This document shows positions 15,699 to 39,160 of a stretch of 64,000 nucleotides of DNA, piece by piece; positions within the stretch are counted from its first letter, which is position 1; every line of letters begins with the position of its first letter. The notes beneath the pieces are model-generated. The model saw nothing but the letters and a program-made list of their open reading frames with translations, was not told the DNA's origin and did not search any database. A program made the position numbers and the translations under genes. Origin of the DNA: Streblospio benedicti (Eukaryota > Annelida > Polychaeta > Spionida > Spionidae); NCBI GenBank assembly GCA_019095985.1, contig CM032660.1, positions 39,716,499 to 39,780,498 on the forward strand, given 5' to 3'.

Positions 15699-18600
15699 TG
15701 TATGTATGTATGTATGTATGTATGTATGTATGTATGTATGTATGTATGTATGTATGTATGTATGTATGTATGTATGTATGTATGTATGTATGTCTTCTGG
15801 AACATCTAGAGCTACCATGCTCCATATGAAATGTGAGTGTGGGGTGAGGAAGGAGTGAGGGTAGGGGTTGGGGTGGGGGGGGGGGGTAAGTAGACGTCGC
15901 TCAAGAATTTGCGTGTTAGTGAACACAAACGCACGTTGTTCCGGGATGTAGTTTTCCGCAATAGCCTCCTGCATGTCTCATTCATGTGTAGGCAGTATAA
16001 TCGTTCTAGTTAGTTTACGTGAATTTTTTTCTACATGGCATTGCACCACTAAAGGTCCACTAGTGTATATCACCGGCCGTGACGACATCTACAACCACCG
16101 CCACTCACCGCCCGTGTGTGTCTCCGCAGTCTCGCTGCCCTCTTCCAGTGCCGCAGCCCTGATGGCAGACGGCTTGAGCTGAACGAGCACGGCCTCCACA
16201 ATGGGCAGCATGAGGGACGTGGTGGCAGCGTTACAGATCCACATGGACAGGAACCACGTGGGCAGCATGAAGCCCAGCATCATCCTTGGGTGCGGAGTGT
16301 ACATTGACTGACAAATACAGTTTTGTGTGACTTGAGTTGACGTTAATTGTTGTGGGAACATTTGTACTAGAATTTATAAGCTCATAGGCAGATCTGCAGA
16401 TCCAGCCAGGGCACAACCCGCTCCCCTTCCACTAAAATACTTTTTATGTAATTTTGGTTTTTGGCATGTTCACTCTTGATCGTGCGTACGAAACCCATGA
16501 AATCAAATGAAGTGCACTCCCTTATTCTGAAAACTGGATCTGCCATTTTTGTATGAGAACTCTTGGCTGGTTATTGCAATATATAATGTTGGGGTTGTCA
16601 GTACATTAATCCTGTCCAGACATTACAACTCGCCCCCCGCGAGCATTACAAAAGGCATTGCTACTCGGTCGGCCTAATGTTCGTATTAGTTTTCTATCAA
16701 ATTGATTCCTATTGTTGCAATGCATTATATACTATAGGATTTATGTACAACGTAAAATTGATTTGAAGGCACACATACCCAGAAAAAAACCTCAACTTAA
16801 TAGTCTTAAATTCCTTTGGAAACTCAACTTCTAGACACGAGCGCTGAAACACAGCGCTCAGTTATAATCACATAAAAACTGCGTATTAAAGACACACTCC
16901 ATACATCTATTTAGATACATGTAAGACCAATTCACATTGGTGCGATGGAGACCGACCATACTGACCACTGTGACTTAGTGCCGCTTGTTTTGAGCACGGT
17001 GAGCGCGATCCTCCTGTGCAACTGGCTGTTCTGGATGCCGAGAGCCACGATCATACTGCCCACGAACATCATCGTCATGTCCTGCGCGGTGCAAACCGAG
17101 AGATCTCTTTAATTAACACAGAATACAGGTATTTCTCACAAAGAGTAAGCGTCAGAATGTTCTGGAATTTTCAATCGTCAGGAATCAAGTTACAATACCC
17201 TTGATGGGTTTTCGTCGTGGTCTTTGCAGTGAATTCAATGGGTTCTTTGCTGTACGTGCACTGTTGTGTACAGACAGCTATGCGGGGATTGTTTATTAAA
17301 CTGTCAATATCGTACATTGAGCATAAAGATGGTACCTGCAAGTAGTTTTGGCAGACGACTTTGGTAGAGTTGAGGCCAAAGAGCGGCACGAGCACCACGG
17401 GGATGAGGCCGGTGATGGCGAGCGGTAGCGCGTCCGTGCACCAGTACACCGCCATGAGCAGCAGCATGAAGCCGCATGTCCCTTTCTGCGTGCAGCAGCA
17501 GCCGGGAGCAGCGGCGAGAGAACGCGTACATCATATTGTACATCATTTTTGTACAGACGATTGGTTTGGGTAGCCAGGTGATTTTGTTTTGGTAGTTTGA
17601 CAACAAATTACGCTAATTCGTAACGTGCTTATTGAAAAATGAAGAGGCGTGTCAGTTTTTGTTTTTGTTTTGCACACACCTTTTTAGAGGTTAGCTCATA
17701 TTACGACAAGTTTCTCAGTCGACAGTGTAGAAGAATTCATAATTGCTTGATCACTTTGAGGTTATGTTTCGACGAAATGTCTATATCTACGATTCATATC
17801 ATTGCGCTAAAACAGAGCTGGCTAGTAAATGTACTACCTGCCTTCACAAAACGCAGGATGGACTCTTCATTTCACAAATATTTATTGGGATTGTAGCCAA
17901 TACATAAGTGTGGGGCTAGTGTGTGATAACAGACAAATTTTGTTTGACAATGGTGCATCATTTAATGCGTCCAATTTAACAATAGAAAATATTTGTCAAT
18001 TATCAGGGAATGGCATAGCAAATGTATATTTCTGTTGACTATTTGCAAGATGTAGCATCTAAATTTATGGAACTTGTTTATTTTCAAATTGCATCCATGA
18101 AAACTGCCAATTGGTGCATGCTTTCTCTACAAAGAAGGGATAAAGAGGTCACCTCTGCAATAACACCATTTTCCAGTTACAAACCCTCATAAAGAGACCA
18201 CTTCAAAACTCCTAAAAGAGGCCACCTCTCTCCTGAGACCACTCTTGGCCATATTGCGGATGGTCTTTTAGAGTGCTTATGCATGTATTTTTAATTTAGT
18301 ATACATTCCTCTGCCTTAGCACAGTGTATATTGGTGGGTTTGACAACAAATTATTACCCATATTCATGATATGCATAGTAAAAAAATGAAGGGGCATGCC
18401 TGTAACTCAATTTCTAATTGCGCTCTGTTTTGTTTGTTTATGTGCTGTGAACTCCTCTACATACAACACTATAGCTCAATATAACATTTATGAAATAAGA
18501 TGTGTGATATGTGCATGGATTTGCTTCGATAGAAAATCTTCACACACTAAATATGTACATTTTTGTACCCGAATCAGTTTGAAATCATCATTTAAATCTA

Positions 18601-18771
18601 CTAACTACTGGAATGAAACGAACTACTGAAAAATGTAATCTAAACAGGTGTATATTTAAAAGCTCTTACTTGGTCAGTAACTAAAAGTGGCAGTGGTAGT
18701 AATAATAAAGGTGTCAGCACCACAATTAATTGATTGGTATGTCTCTTTAAGAAAAAGAGTAAATTACTCAT
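2131..18771 (-). CDS. SLC13A2/3/5-like: SLC13-family Na+/dicarboxylate(citrate)-type cotransporter, paralog A
   Basis: Complete 15-exon gene. Coding exons from the 5' end: 18771-18670, 17485-17336, 17081-16966, 16284-16109, 7796-7694, 7438-7300, 7178-7081, 6885-6754, 6287-6186, 6097-5993, 5675-5587, 5459-5350, 3578-3417, 2680-2543, 2316-2131. They total 636 codons including the stop, all junctions are GT-AG, and phases agree. The start ATG (A at -3) gives MSNLLFFLKRHTNQL, then the first membrane helix. Family marks include the YWCTDALPL segment in exon 2, LSMWI near residue 138, GGGFAL in exon 12, LLTEVTSN near 510 and PPNAI near 560. A hydrophilic acidic/Ser-rich loop covers about 160-260, and an NMTT N-glycosylation site lies near the C-terminus, as usual in SLC13. 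The sequence resembles the SLC13A2/A3/A5 branch more than the sulfate branch. Oddities: residues 140-142 read CNA where the family has SNT, the TGT motif reads AGA (281-283), and PVAxPPN reads PASGPPN. Plasma-membrane transport is inferred from family; substrate is unknown. Confidence 0.93.
3740..5110 (-). mobile_element. Penelope-like retroelement fragment with GIY-YIG endonuclease
   Basis: Lies in intron 12 of gene A, same strand. Reading the minus strand from high to low coordinates, there is a reverse-transcriptase core (GTAMGSPMPPILAN near 5030, then KLYVDD near 4920), then the RT tail with YRKRTHTGQYLRT (about 4590), then a Lys-rich linker, then a GIY-YIG endonuclease with IPCKSCDTVYVGE and RKFHTRLKEH (about 4070-4180). 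RT followed by GIY-YIG is diagnostic for Penelope-like elements. The 5' part is missing beyond about 5110. A small MITE (4716-4857) sits inside the RT region, so the element is old and inactive. Boundaries are approximate. Confidence 0.85.
4716..4857. mobile_element. MITE with TAGGCAGATCCA-type ends, copy 1
   Basis: A 142-bp insert begins TAGGCAGATCCA and ends TGGATCTGCCTG, an inverted repeat of about 12 bp, with a G-rich interior repeating GGGGGCGCACTTAAGG. It interrupts the reverse-transcriptase part of the Penelope-like element, so it arrived later. Its closest relative in the window is at 40974-41065. Confidence 0.7.
8076..8229. repeat. Short inverted-repeat element (MITE-like)
   Basis: The ends AGAATCAGATGTCAAG (near 8077) and CTTGACATCTGATTCT (near 8214) are exact reverse complements of 16 bases, about 120 bp apart with no coding content. 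This has the form of a small non-autonomous DNA transposon. The family is not identified. Confidence 0.55.
8331..8829. repeat. Foldback element, about 500 bp
   Basis: The left end GACCGTAAAATATAACC matches the right end (GGTCATATTTTACGGTC, 8813-8829) in inverted orientation. A second inner pair, TAGCTGCCGTAAAATGTAAC (near 8388) against GCGGCAGCTAGA (near 8785), is also inverted. The terminal 65-90 bp on each side therefore form imperfect inverted arms around a unique centre without a recognised gene. Confidence 0.55.
9700..9799. other. Assembly gap (100 N)
   Basis: Exactly 100 N, a conventional placeholder for a gap of unknown size. It lies in intron 4 of gene A, so the true intron length is uncertain. 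Open frames crossing it have no meaning. Confidence 0.98.
9926..10221. repeat. Tandem repeat, unit about 145 bp, two and a half copies
   Basis: The phrase AAGAGTTGACAAG followed by GGAGTGGTGACAAG, then AACAAGTGTGACAAGTCGG and CAGAAGTTGTCCA, occurs at 9926 and again at 10072. A third partial unit starts near 10173. Short GACAAGT words recur within each unit. It begins about 125 bp after the gap, so a longer array may be hidden in it. Confidence 0.7.
10222..13228. other. Intron 4 of gene A, no gene recognised; one promoter-like segment
   Basis: AT-rich intronic DNA. The one stretch that stands out is about 11030-11230. It carries a CCAAT-type box (TATTGGCT, 11034) and a palindromic E-box/CRE-like site (GTCACGTGAC, 11046) beside a less AT-rich segment. 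It lies about 2.2 kb upstream of the plus-strand exons at 13243-14158. A degenerate motif resembling GACCACCTCTxxAATAAGA occurs near 12810. Confidence 0.35.
11030..11056 (+). promoter_or_regulatory. CCAAT box plus CACGTGAC site, possible promoter of nested gene
   Basis: TATTGGCTA and GTCACGTGAC lie 12 bases apart. A CCAAT box (reverse orientation) next to a CACGTGAC E-box is a common proximal-promoter layout in animals. Assignment to the plus-strand gene candidate downstream is inferred from position only. Confidence 0.25.
13243..14158 (+). CDS. Unrecognised three-exon gene candidate nested in intron 4 of SLC13-A
   Basis: Three segments join in phase: 13243-13430, 13634-13710 and 13845-14158, giving 193 codons including the stop. 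The first follows a good acceptor (TTTGTTTTCAG at 13218-13228), so a non-coding 5' exon upstream is implied. Donors are GTGAGTATT and GTAGGC; the last acceptor is TTTTGTTTCTAAAG. The predicted product starts MPRKKGYTREKSIRL, is basic at the N-terminus and has YKGYWPCEILPDGQV in the middle. Its C-terminal exon has LVVKRQSRFFNSINLY and GYSLFVTSRNS and ends Ser/Asn-rich. No membrane helix or known domain is evident. The second donor is inferred; without it the frame stops at 13724 with 92 residues. It is on the strand opposite to the host gene. It could also be a decayed retrocopy or an element gene. Confidence 0.45.
14159..15493. other. Intron 4 of gene A, no gene recognised
   Basis: No coding signal seen. 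A short segment near 15080-15125 (GCTCGCTGTACGTTGGTCT and the following bases) recurs at 62712-62757, so it belongs to a dispersed repeat. Confidence 0.5.
15494..15793. repeat. (TATG)n microsatellite, about 300 bp
   Basis: About 75 uninterrupted tetramer units, apart from a small TATATG variation near 15657-15672. All open frames here (Met-Tyr-Val-Cys or His-Thr-Tyr-Ile repeats) are artefacts of the repeat. It lies in intron 4 of gene A. Confidence 0.98.
16385..16544. mobile_element. MITE with TAGGCAGATC-type ends, copy 2
   Basis: Starts TAGGCAGATC and ends TGGATCTGCCA. The middle contains GGCATGTTCACTCTTGATCG followed by ACGAAACCCATGA, which parallels the copy at 33520-33690. It sits in intron 3 of gene A, while the related copy in gene B sits in intron 4. 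These are therefore independent insertions, not one inherited through the gene duplication. Confidence 0.55.
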
Positions 18772-20679
18772 GTTTATCCTTTTATTTTATCTCTCTATTA
18801 TCCGAGTCCTCTATTAAAGTAGTGATTGTATCATGACCAAGTGTGATACAAGCTTTAGAGTTTTATGGGTGGAATATTGGTCTACATAAAATGAATATCA
18901 AGTTCAACATCTATTGTAAAGAGAGGACAAACGTGATCCTACTATCCTTGATGTAGTATCAATATTTGTTGATTTATGTCACGTCAGACCTGCATCTCTT
19001 TTTTTAATGTTGTAGTTCAATTTACACAAAACGAATCTATACTATTTGCGTTCTGGCAATAGATGTTTAAACACTTAATTAAACTGTCCTGATTTTCAAG
19101 CAGACTGTGACGATTCTGTGACGATTGACCCATAAATAGAACATCCAATACATCAGATTTTCATTAGTCTATTTCTTGATCTATGTGCCTTCCCAAAACT
19201 TGTCACATGGTGGCTGACTGACCTGGGCAAATTCAGCCTTCACATCTTATACAAGCATCGCTGCCATCCGTAATCATACCACTTACACGCATGCCCGAAT
19301 ATATGACTTTCCAGTTTCTAGTGTTTAACACAGGTTTATACATATAACCTTGAGCATGATTCAAATGGTCATTTACACGGCATTGCACAATCACTTGCCC
19401 CAAAAGGAACCAACTTATTATACAATGCTGACGTTTTACATAAGTTAGCATCAGCCGAAACAGTTATTAAAATAAACATCGCGTTTTATATTAAGAATCA
19501 TGAAGTAGGATTTTATCTTCTCCATGGTTATCATTTCACATTTCGTCAATTTGTAATGCCAATTTTAGCAAAAACTTGTTTCGCAATTTTATTTAAACCT
19601 CAGCTCATCTGAGTTCAATGCAGTCATTATATTGTTATTGTAAGAACGTTACTGCCTCTTCTTGAGTTATCATCTTGAATATTATTAGATATGAATTACA
19701 ATTTTCAAGTTGTATAACTCTTAAAGCAGAGTGGATAGTGATATATATTAGCCTCTGTTCTGATTACGCATGTCACAAAGTTGAACATAAAGCCCAAGTT
19801 CGACAGTCCCAAATGTCTATTCTTATTTTTAACTTTGTTTGTAGACAATGAGATACATGTGTTTGCGATATTTGTTCCGCCTTTCTAAAAGTGACGTACA
19901 CATAAAATATGGTGTGGCAATTCACCATTGCTCCAGCATTGCCATTATAATTACTGAATAGGAATCTGTAGGATTCAACATTCGTGACTGCCTGACCCTG
20001 GCTTTATCATAGCACTCTTGATATCGTCAGAATAAAAAATGTTGTTGGTACATTTCCTATTGTCCAGCAATATTTATTGCAATCAGCAGTAATTAAGCAA
20101 TATCAGCATGAGTGTGTACTTTGGCACGTTCAGAAGTTTGTGTCTTTATTTTACTAAGTAGATACATAGTAACACTGCTGTTAAAACCCTGCGCGCTTGC
20201 CAGTACTACTAACAAGAACAGTCAGAATCAAAATTCTTTGTACATTCTTAATGGTATGAAGTGAGGTGTTGTTTTGTGTGCTTTTATTTGTATTGCATTG
20301 TTTTAATCTATTAATTTTCTATCTGGGTCAGATATAATCTAGTCAATTATTTTTGTTACCAGCCCTTATAATGCTTTGCTCATGATAAAAATGATACAGT
20401 GGCATTCTTAGTGGAATGCTAGTTAAATTGGTTTCTGATTCTAGATAGTCTACTGGGAATCGAACACCATTTGAAATGATTGAACTATATTCTGACATAA
20501 ATCTAGTTATTCCTGTTACATCCTTAATTCATGAGGGCTCAGTCTAAATATGGGGTTATTTATTCCATTCAACAATTTTTTATGTCCTGAACCTCTGTGA
20601 ATGCATTTTGGTACGCTCTGTCACATTCGAGCACATTTGAAGTGGCTGGTAGGTAATTTTCTTCTCTTTTTCCCTTCTT
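18772..20679. other. Region upstream of SLC13 gene A, no gene recognised
   Basis: AT-rich spacer that must include the promoter and 5' UTR of gene A (start codon at 18771-18769). No clear TATA box or initiator could be singled out, and no protein-like frame was seen on either strand. Confidence 0.45.
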
Positions 20680-20752
20680 TTTCTTTTTTGTCTGTCTGTG
20701 TTGTAAAGTGTAATAATAAATAAATCATATCATATCATATCATATCATTCTG
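20680..20752 (+). mobile_element. Probable 3' end of a LINE or SINE with (CATAT)n tail
   Basis: A pyrimidine-rich stretch, then TGTTGTAAAGTGTAATAATA, then AAATAAAT and five tandem copies of a CATAT-type pentamer. A short simple-repeat tail after such a 3' UTR is typical of CR1/L2-type non-LTR elements. No coding part is visible upstream, so the copy is strongly 5' truncated. Confidence 0.4.
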
Positions 20753-22679
20753 TCGTTAATATCTTATGTAGTTTGGTACGACTTAAACAAACATGGCCAT
20801 GTAAAAGGAGCGTGACAAACAATTATATATATATATTTAAAAAAAATCTTGTATATTGATCATGAAAATTTTCACCGGAGTTGGAAAAATTTAATTTGAT
20901 ATTCAGAATGGAATGTACCAAGAATGCCACGAGAATGTGACTGGCGGGATACAAAACCCGTGTTGTATCCAAAACCCTCGTCCTTTAACCAGAGCGTATC
21001 AAATCTTTAGGTAAGAGTTGTGACACTTTTAAATCCTATGTCATGTCGACCTACTATATCATGATGTGTGTGATAGCAACATATGGCCTATGAGCGTGTG
21101 ATAGCAATTTGGGGCTATGATTGATGTGTATTCATGGCTGCCCTCAGCCAGACATTTTATATGGAACAGCATTTTAAGGGCAGTGGTCAATGTAAGTAAG
21201 TAAGATTTGATGGTTCACCTGACTGTGACCAAAGAGCATTACTCTGCTATGACCTCATATATTACACTGTGGACTCCCGTTTCAGTTGGTGGTGATCGTG
21301 TGTGACTAAAATGTGGCATTTAGTGATTTTTGCCATTTAGTGGAATAACTGTGCATTATTCAAGGATTTATCATTAGTTTGTTTTCACTCATCATAAACC
21401 ATATTCCTAATTGGATTTTTCTGTTGATTTATTTGTTGACCCAACCCATTCAAGTGGTAAATTCTTTCTAACAATTGCAAATAAATGTTAATAATGTGAA
21501 TACAATGCAGTGTGTTATCTTATATTAGACATCTTGCACACGTCATAATGACAAAGTTGTACACTTTTTCTTGCATATCAATAGATAGGAAAGGTCAAAC
21601 TGATGTTCAGCCAATCAACGCTCCATACTTGTACCAAAGTAACAAACTACTGAATAATGTTGGTTTGTCACATTTGGTTTTGACCATTCAAAGAACATGA
21701 AATATGACAATCATGAATTATTAATAAGTAGTAGTTTCTCACTCATTACTATGTATGATTAGCACGTTTTTGCCCCTAACCAATCACACAGCATCAAATG
21801 TCCTAATCATAAATATTAATTAATAGACTTTTCTAATCCTTTTTTGCACTTTTTCTCAAGTGGTTTCAGATACAGTGCGACATAAGTAATGAACCTGTTA
21901 TTAAAGTGGATAATTACCTATTAGATTATCATGTAAGTAAAAGAGGAGCACAATAAAAAATTGTCTAATACCACTTTTATTCCTCCAAGACAGTGGTTAT
22001 CAGTCAAAGAGATTAATTACTTAGCTTGTACAAAACTGTAGGTTTTCAGTAATAGCTACTCTATGTTTGCCTGAGAGGATTAATAAGACTTGGTCAAAGT
22101 ACAGTTCACCTCCTTATTGGTATGATAACCACGGGCATGTCAATAACTACATTATTTTGGGGCATTAATGCATAAAATGTTGTTTGGTATATTTTATAAT
22201 TAGCTTTTTTTGTTTGTTCTTATAGTAAAGCAGGTTGTCAGTGTATATTAAAATGCAGCCCTTCTCCTAACAGCCATTAAATACTGACCTAAGTAAATAC
22301 CAACTCTAATTGTGTATCAAACTTTTAAGGATTACCCAAGATACTTCATTAGCAAGGTTCCTAAATCCATATCCCATGGCATCCAACAGGACTTGAACTC
22401 ATGATATTGCGTCACCAAAAGCGTCAAAATCCATTATAGATGCTATACATAAATTGAATATGAATATGATATTCAGAATCTATATGATCAAAGATACTTG
22501 CATCGTCGGTTTCCACGGCTTGATCACTCACACTGCCTTTACAAGTCCTTGTTCATATCAACAGGTATACTGCGTATATAGCCATGAGATATGACGATGG
22601 AAGTCTCTTTAAACATTCAAAATAGCATTAACAAAAAAATCATAATCGTTCATGCAAATGTATAAATATTTTGAAGGTT
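20753..22679. other. Intergenic spacer, no gene recognised
   Basis: AT-rich DNA between the two SLC13 genes. No coding signal or clear structured repeat was found. Confidence 0.45.
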
Positions 22680-23201
22680 TTGGTCCTGCCATGCACCCAT
22701 ACGAGTACAACGATCACAAGGACGCGATGTGTCGTATAAGTCCACCCCTGATGGTATGGCTTCCTTGGTCAAGAGATACTCAAGCAAGACGTCGGTGGAC
22801 ATGGAACGCTCCAGCTCTTCAGACTATCCAATCAAGCCCTTCGGCACGCGAACATCGCCGAGGTAGCGTTCGATCTCCTCAGCTGGCAATTTGTTCTTGC
22901 CCCATGGACTATATCGGTGACAATCCATACCTGGGGTCGCAGCTTATTCTTTGTCTTTGTCGTCTGTCAGTCTCTTTTGCGTGTTCAAATGTCTAAAGAC
23001 TGTCACCGCTGCCGTCTCGTTTTCGAACAGTGTGTTCCACAGCTCCCGACCAGTGAACGTAACGTGGTCGGTGGCCGGGGATGAGGACGGTGCACGTGTA
23101 GCCTGGGTGGGCAGAAGGTGTGGGCAGAAGGTGTGGACAGTATGTTGATTACGAGAGCTTCCATTAAAGAATAACCAAGGATCTGGTGCAGCTGAACTCA
23201 C
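22680..23201 (-). pseudogene. Decayed protein-coding relic of unknown family
   Basis: One minus-strand frame carries protein-like text across about 520 bp: TFTGRELWNTLFENETAAV, then KLPAEEIERYLGDVRVPKG, then VLLEYLLTKEAIPSGVDLY and RPCDRCTRMGAW. Local GC content is well above that of the surrounding spacer. The frame is broken, so it is not a working gene. It may be a retrocopy or a piece of a mobile element. I do not recognise the family. Confidence 0.4.
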
Positions 23202-24594
23202 AACCTCATGGTTCCAAGGCCAGCCTCATACCTATATCCCAAGCTGCCAGATTTATAACTTAACCATAATCCAAGTAATCCAAGTGTTGTGTGTGTGCGT
23301 GAGATTCCATAGCTTGAAATTTATAGACCCCCAAAAAATCACTCTTCATGTTTCAAAAATCTATGTAATAATATGGGATTTCCATTGGCTGAAAAATGAA
23401 GTTGTCGACATAACAGAATACACAATAAAGATAATGCAATAAACCCTACTATTACCACAAACACACATCATCATTTACATGTATAGTGTACAATGGTAAT
23501 GTATGGACAAACTCGTGTGCCCGTTGTGTAACAACGCTTAATTTGAAGAAGTGCCGTGGATATCTAGATCTAACAACAAACTACACGATTCCACAGTCAC
23601 GTAAACCTATTTCTAGGACTAATGATTAAATTGGTGAAAAGAAACCATGATGCAACCCATTTCTCATGCATGATTTATTTGGGCACCCTATGGGGATTCT
23701 TTGCATTTTCAAAACTATCTTAGTTATTTCTGCCTTTTAGTGCATTATGTTGCATGTTATATATTTTGTAGATATTTTGAAGACTTTCGCTGTGCGATTA
23801 GTTGCACATAAATGCTTTTCAGATTAGATGAAATTTTTTATGTGATAATTAGAAGATATTTTCATGCAAAAACACGTTTTCATTTGTTAAAATTGAGAAA
23901 ATAGAATGCTACTTGTACTACAATAAAAGTGATGGAAGTCACAAGAGAATATAATTAGCATTATGGTTTGAAGTATGCAAAATAACCTGGATGGTGTGAG
24001 CACGGAATATCATAAACGCAAACACGTAAAACATTACTCATTTGCCATTTGACTTAGACCATATATACGTTTTATTTAAACATACACAAAAACATACAAT
24101 TTTATGAGACCCTTTCTTAGGGCTCCGGTATAAGAAGATCACATTTAAAACCGTGTAAATACATATTAAAGAGGACTAATAAATCTTGCATAAACACTCT
24201 TGAATGGGGTGTCAAATGCGCAAAATATTTGTTATTTTATTGTATGTGTACACACAAAATTACACATGCTGGTAAAATTCATGAAACAGTCTTAAGTAAA
24301 CTATGAAGAATCCCAAAGCTGTATTGCATGCACAATTATGTGATGCAAAATTGCAAATAAAAAAGAAATTCCCTTTCTTATCACTTTTCTACAACTGCGA
24401 GCTTGTTGTTTGTTTGTTTGTTTGTTTGTTTGTTTGTTTGTTTGTTTGTTTGTACGGATACTCTGTAGCCAATTAACGTGCTGGTGATATAGAACTGCGA
24501 GCTTGTCAATGCTGGAAATATATGCAGTAACTTCTCAGTGGCTAAACAATATTTTTTTAAAAATCAGTCTTAGCAGGAAACACCTCCGTAGAAA
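23202..24594. other. 3' flank of SLC13 gene B; includes (GTTT)n at 24403-24452
   Basis: No coding signal. A minus-strand AATAAA (TTTATT on plus at 24236-24241) lies about 355 bases past the stop of gene B and is a plausible polyadenylation signal. A (GTTT)n tract of about 50 bases occupies 24403-24452. Confidence 0.45.
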
Positions 24595-36985
<12,391 letters not shown>

Positions 36986-37318
36986 GATTATCCTGTCAAC
37001 ATTAGTTTGTTCTCAATTATCACACTGTTCCATTCCCACACTAGAGTTGTGTAAAGGTGTGTGAAGTTATTTTGTATTGCCGCTTCTTATCATTCAAATG
37101 GAGTGTTGAAGAGGACATAAGCTACTACAGTTCAAGATTAATCGTAAATCAAGATTAGTAAATAGTGATTCTCGTGCACGTGAATAACAAGATATAATGT
37201 AGAGTGTACATAAAAATGTGTTTAGTTACATAACCAAATATCAACTTCTTTACTAACAACCGTGGTGGCCAAGGCACCATATGACCGGCTGAACATAAGC
37301 GCCTTTTTTCTCTTTTTC

Positions 37319-37363
<45 letters not shown>

Positions 37364-38044
37364 AACTTTTTATGAACACTATTTCACTGATGGTTTACTG
37401 GTTTACCGGATACCGTCTAGTGTGTGTTTGTAGCAAGGGACCATCAGCATTAATGGGTCCCCAGAGTCCCTCAAACTTTGACAAGCAGAGATGAAAAACA
37501 ACAGACTCGCTGTTTAGTTTTCCCACCTCTGCTCTTGTTCAATGCAAATCCCACATGCATATCTTAATCTGATCAGCTTTGAACATGCCCAAAATTCCTA
37601 GACTCACACATTGTGCATGCAGTATAGTTGGTACAATATCGATCTGGGTTGTATGAAATCCTCTGGACCTTCGGATCACCATTTTCACGTCATGCATGGT
37701 GACAAAGCTTCTGAATGCTTGACTTAATGTTCACCTAAATCACCTTGACAAGAAATGTAGAAAAAAACACTACATCTTTTAGTACAGAATGACAACTTAT
37801 AATATTCGTGGTCAATACTCTTGAATGCCAGAAACTTGCTTAATTGTTGGTCATGAGGTCGTTGTGAGTTGCTGCGGCCCTCACGACGACGACTTATCTT
37901 GGTACATATTCATTTTAGTTTTGTGAGATACCTAGAAATGCGAGATAGTGACGAAAGATTTAATACTGTCAACGAAAATATGTTTACTTTACGACATCAA
38001 CCTTATGATTAATTGAACCTGCTTTAAACCCGCTTTACACATAA
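36986..38044. other. Region upstream of SLC13 gene B, no gene recognised; poly(T) near 37327-37356
   Basis: Should contain the promoter of gene B, but no clear core element is visible. A 30-base T run may be the tail of a minus-strand retroposed copy; no body for it was recognised. Confidence 0.4.
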
Positions 38045-38332
38045 GGTACCATTCATTATCTATGACAGGTTGGGGTAGGAGGGTTTTAGGGCGGGCCATG
38101 AACTTTTGTCACAATGTTTGGAGGGGGCTATCAATTTTTCACACACTTTTATCGATCAATAGAATTCGAGCTAACAGACAAATATTGTGTTAACTGTTGG
38201 GGGGCCATCAATTTCGATCACATGAAATTAAGGCCAATTTTTCACAGAGATTCGAGGCGGGGCTATTAATTTTTTCACAGCATTTTTTGAAAATACTCCT
38301 ACCCCACCCTGTCATAAATACTGAATGGTCCC
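38045..38332. mobile_element. MITE, 288 bp, with inverted repeats of about 35 bp
   Basis: Left end GGTACCATTCATTATCTATG, then ACAGGTTGGGGTAGGAG; right end CTCCTACCCCACCCTGTCAT, then AAATACTGAATGGTCCC. These are imperfect reverse complements over about 35 bases. The interior repeats G-rich phrases such as GGGGGCTATCAATTTTTCAC and GGGGGGCCATCAATTT. It has no coding capacity. The superfamily is not certain (hAT-like is possible). Confidence 0.75.
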
Positions 38333-38360
38333 TAAGCGATCGTAAGCGAACCCTTCTAAT

Positions 38361-39010
38361 GCATAGGGCACATTACACCGCAAGGTGGGTCTACAGCCTG
38401 TCTACTGCCAAAAACGCATATAAAACGTGAGGATCCGTGAGTGTACAGTGCGGCAAACGTACGTTTATTCAAGACGGTACGGTGGCCCCAGAAGAAGAAG
38501 TTTGGCATGCCAAACTTCTACGCTGGCCCATTGGGAACTTACGCTCAGCTGATAAAAATCTGTGCGTGCGTGGTGCATGCGTGAACGCGCGCATGCTCGC
38601 GCGCGTGTGTGTTGAGTTTACGCTGACCTCGCTAAGACTGTCCGCTAATGGTCCACTGGTTTTGCACTGACTGTGCATCGATTATGCCTAGGGCACATTC
38701 CACCACAAGGTGGGTCTACAGACAGTCTACGACCAAAAACGCAAGGAGATCGTAACGATCCGTGAGTGTGGAGTGCGGCAAACGTACGTTTTTTCAAGGA
38801 CGTACGACCACCCTACGTCATGGTCTGACGGTAAGGAGGCAGTGCGGAGATCTTACGTTAAACGCAGTGGATTTACCCGCACGTTGTCGGCACAGACACA
38901 GTATTTGGGCAGTGCGTTACCTGTACCATGCAGGTGAGAATCCCGTACGTTTGCAATCACATCTTGCGCAGGGCGTAAGTTATACGCGAGTACAACGCAC
39001 GTTTGATGCG
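38361..39010. repeat. Direct tandem duplication, unit about 330 bp, CpG-rich
   Basis: AGGGCACATTxCACCxCAAG with GTGGGTCTACA begins at about 38365 and again at about 38690. Each is followed by CCAAAAACGCA, GATCCGTGAGTGT and GTGCGGCAAACGTACGTTT in the same order. The copies have diverged, with several indels. CpG content is far above the rest of the window. Confidence 0.75.
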
Positions 39011-39160
39011 TGTTGATCTCACACCTCAACAAAACCACTCCCAGTGCCTATTGGTGTATTCATGTGCGTTTTGAAACTTGGCTTATTTATGATTATCTGG
39101 TCATCAACTGCATTATATATTAGAAACATTGCGTATTTGTGACATTGGTTGCTAAATAAA

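Noticed and set aside
15380-15974. Long open frames on both strands (His-Thr-Tyr-Ile and Met-Tyr-Val-Cys repeats)
   Set aside because: Pure products of the (TATG)n microsatellite, which is open in every frame.
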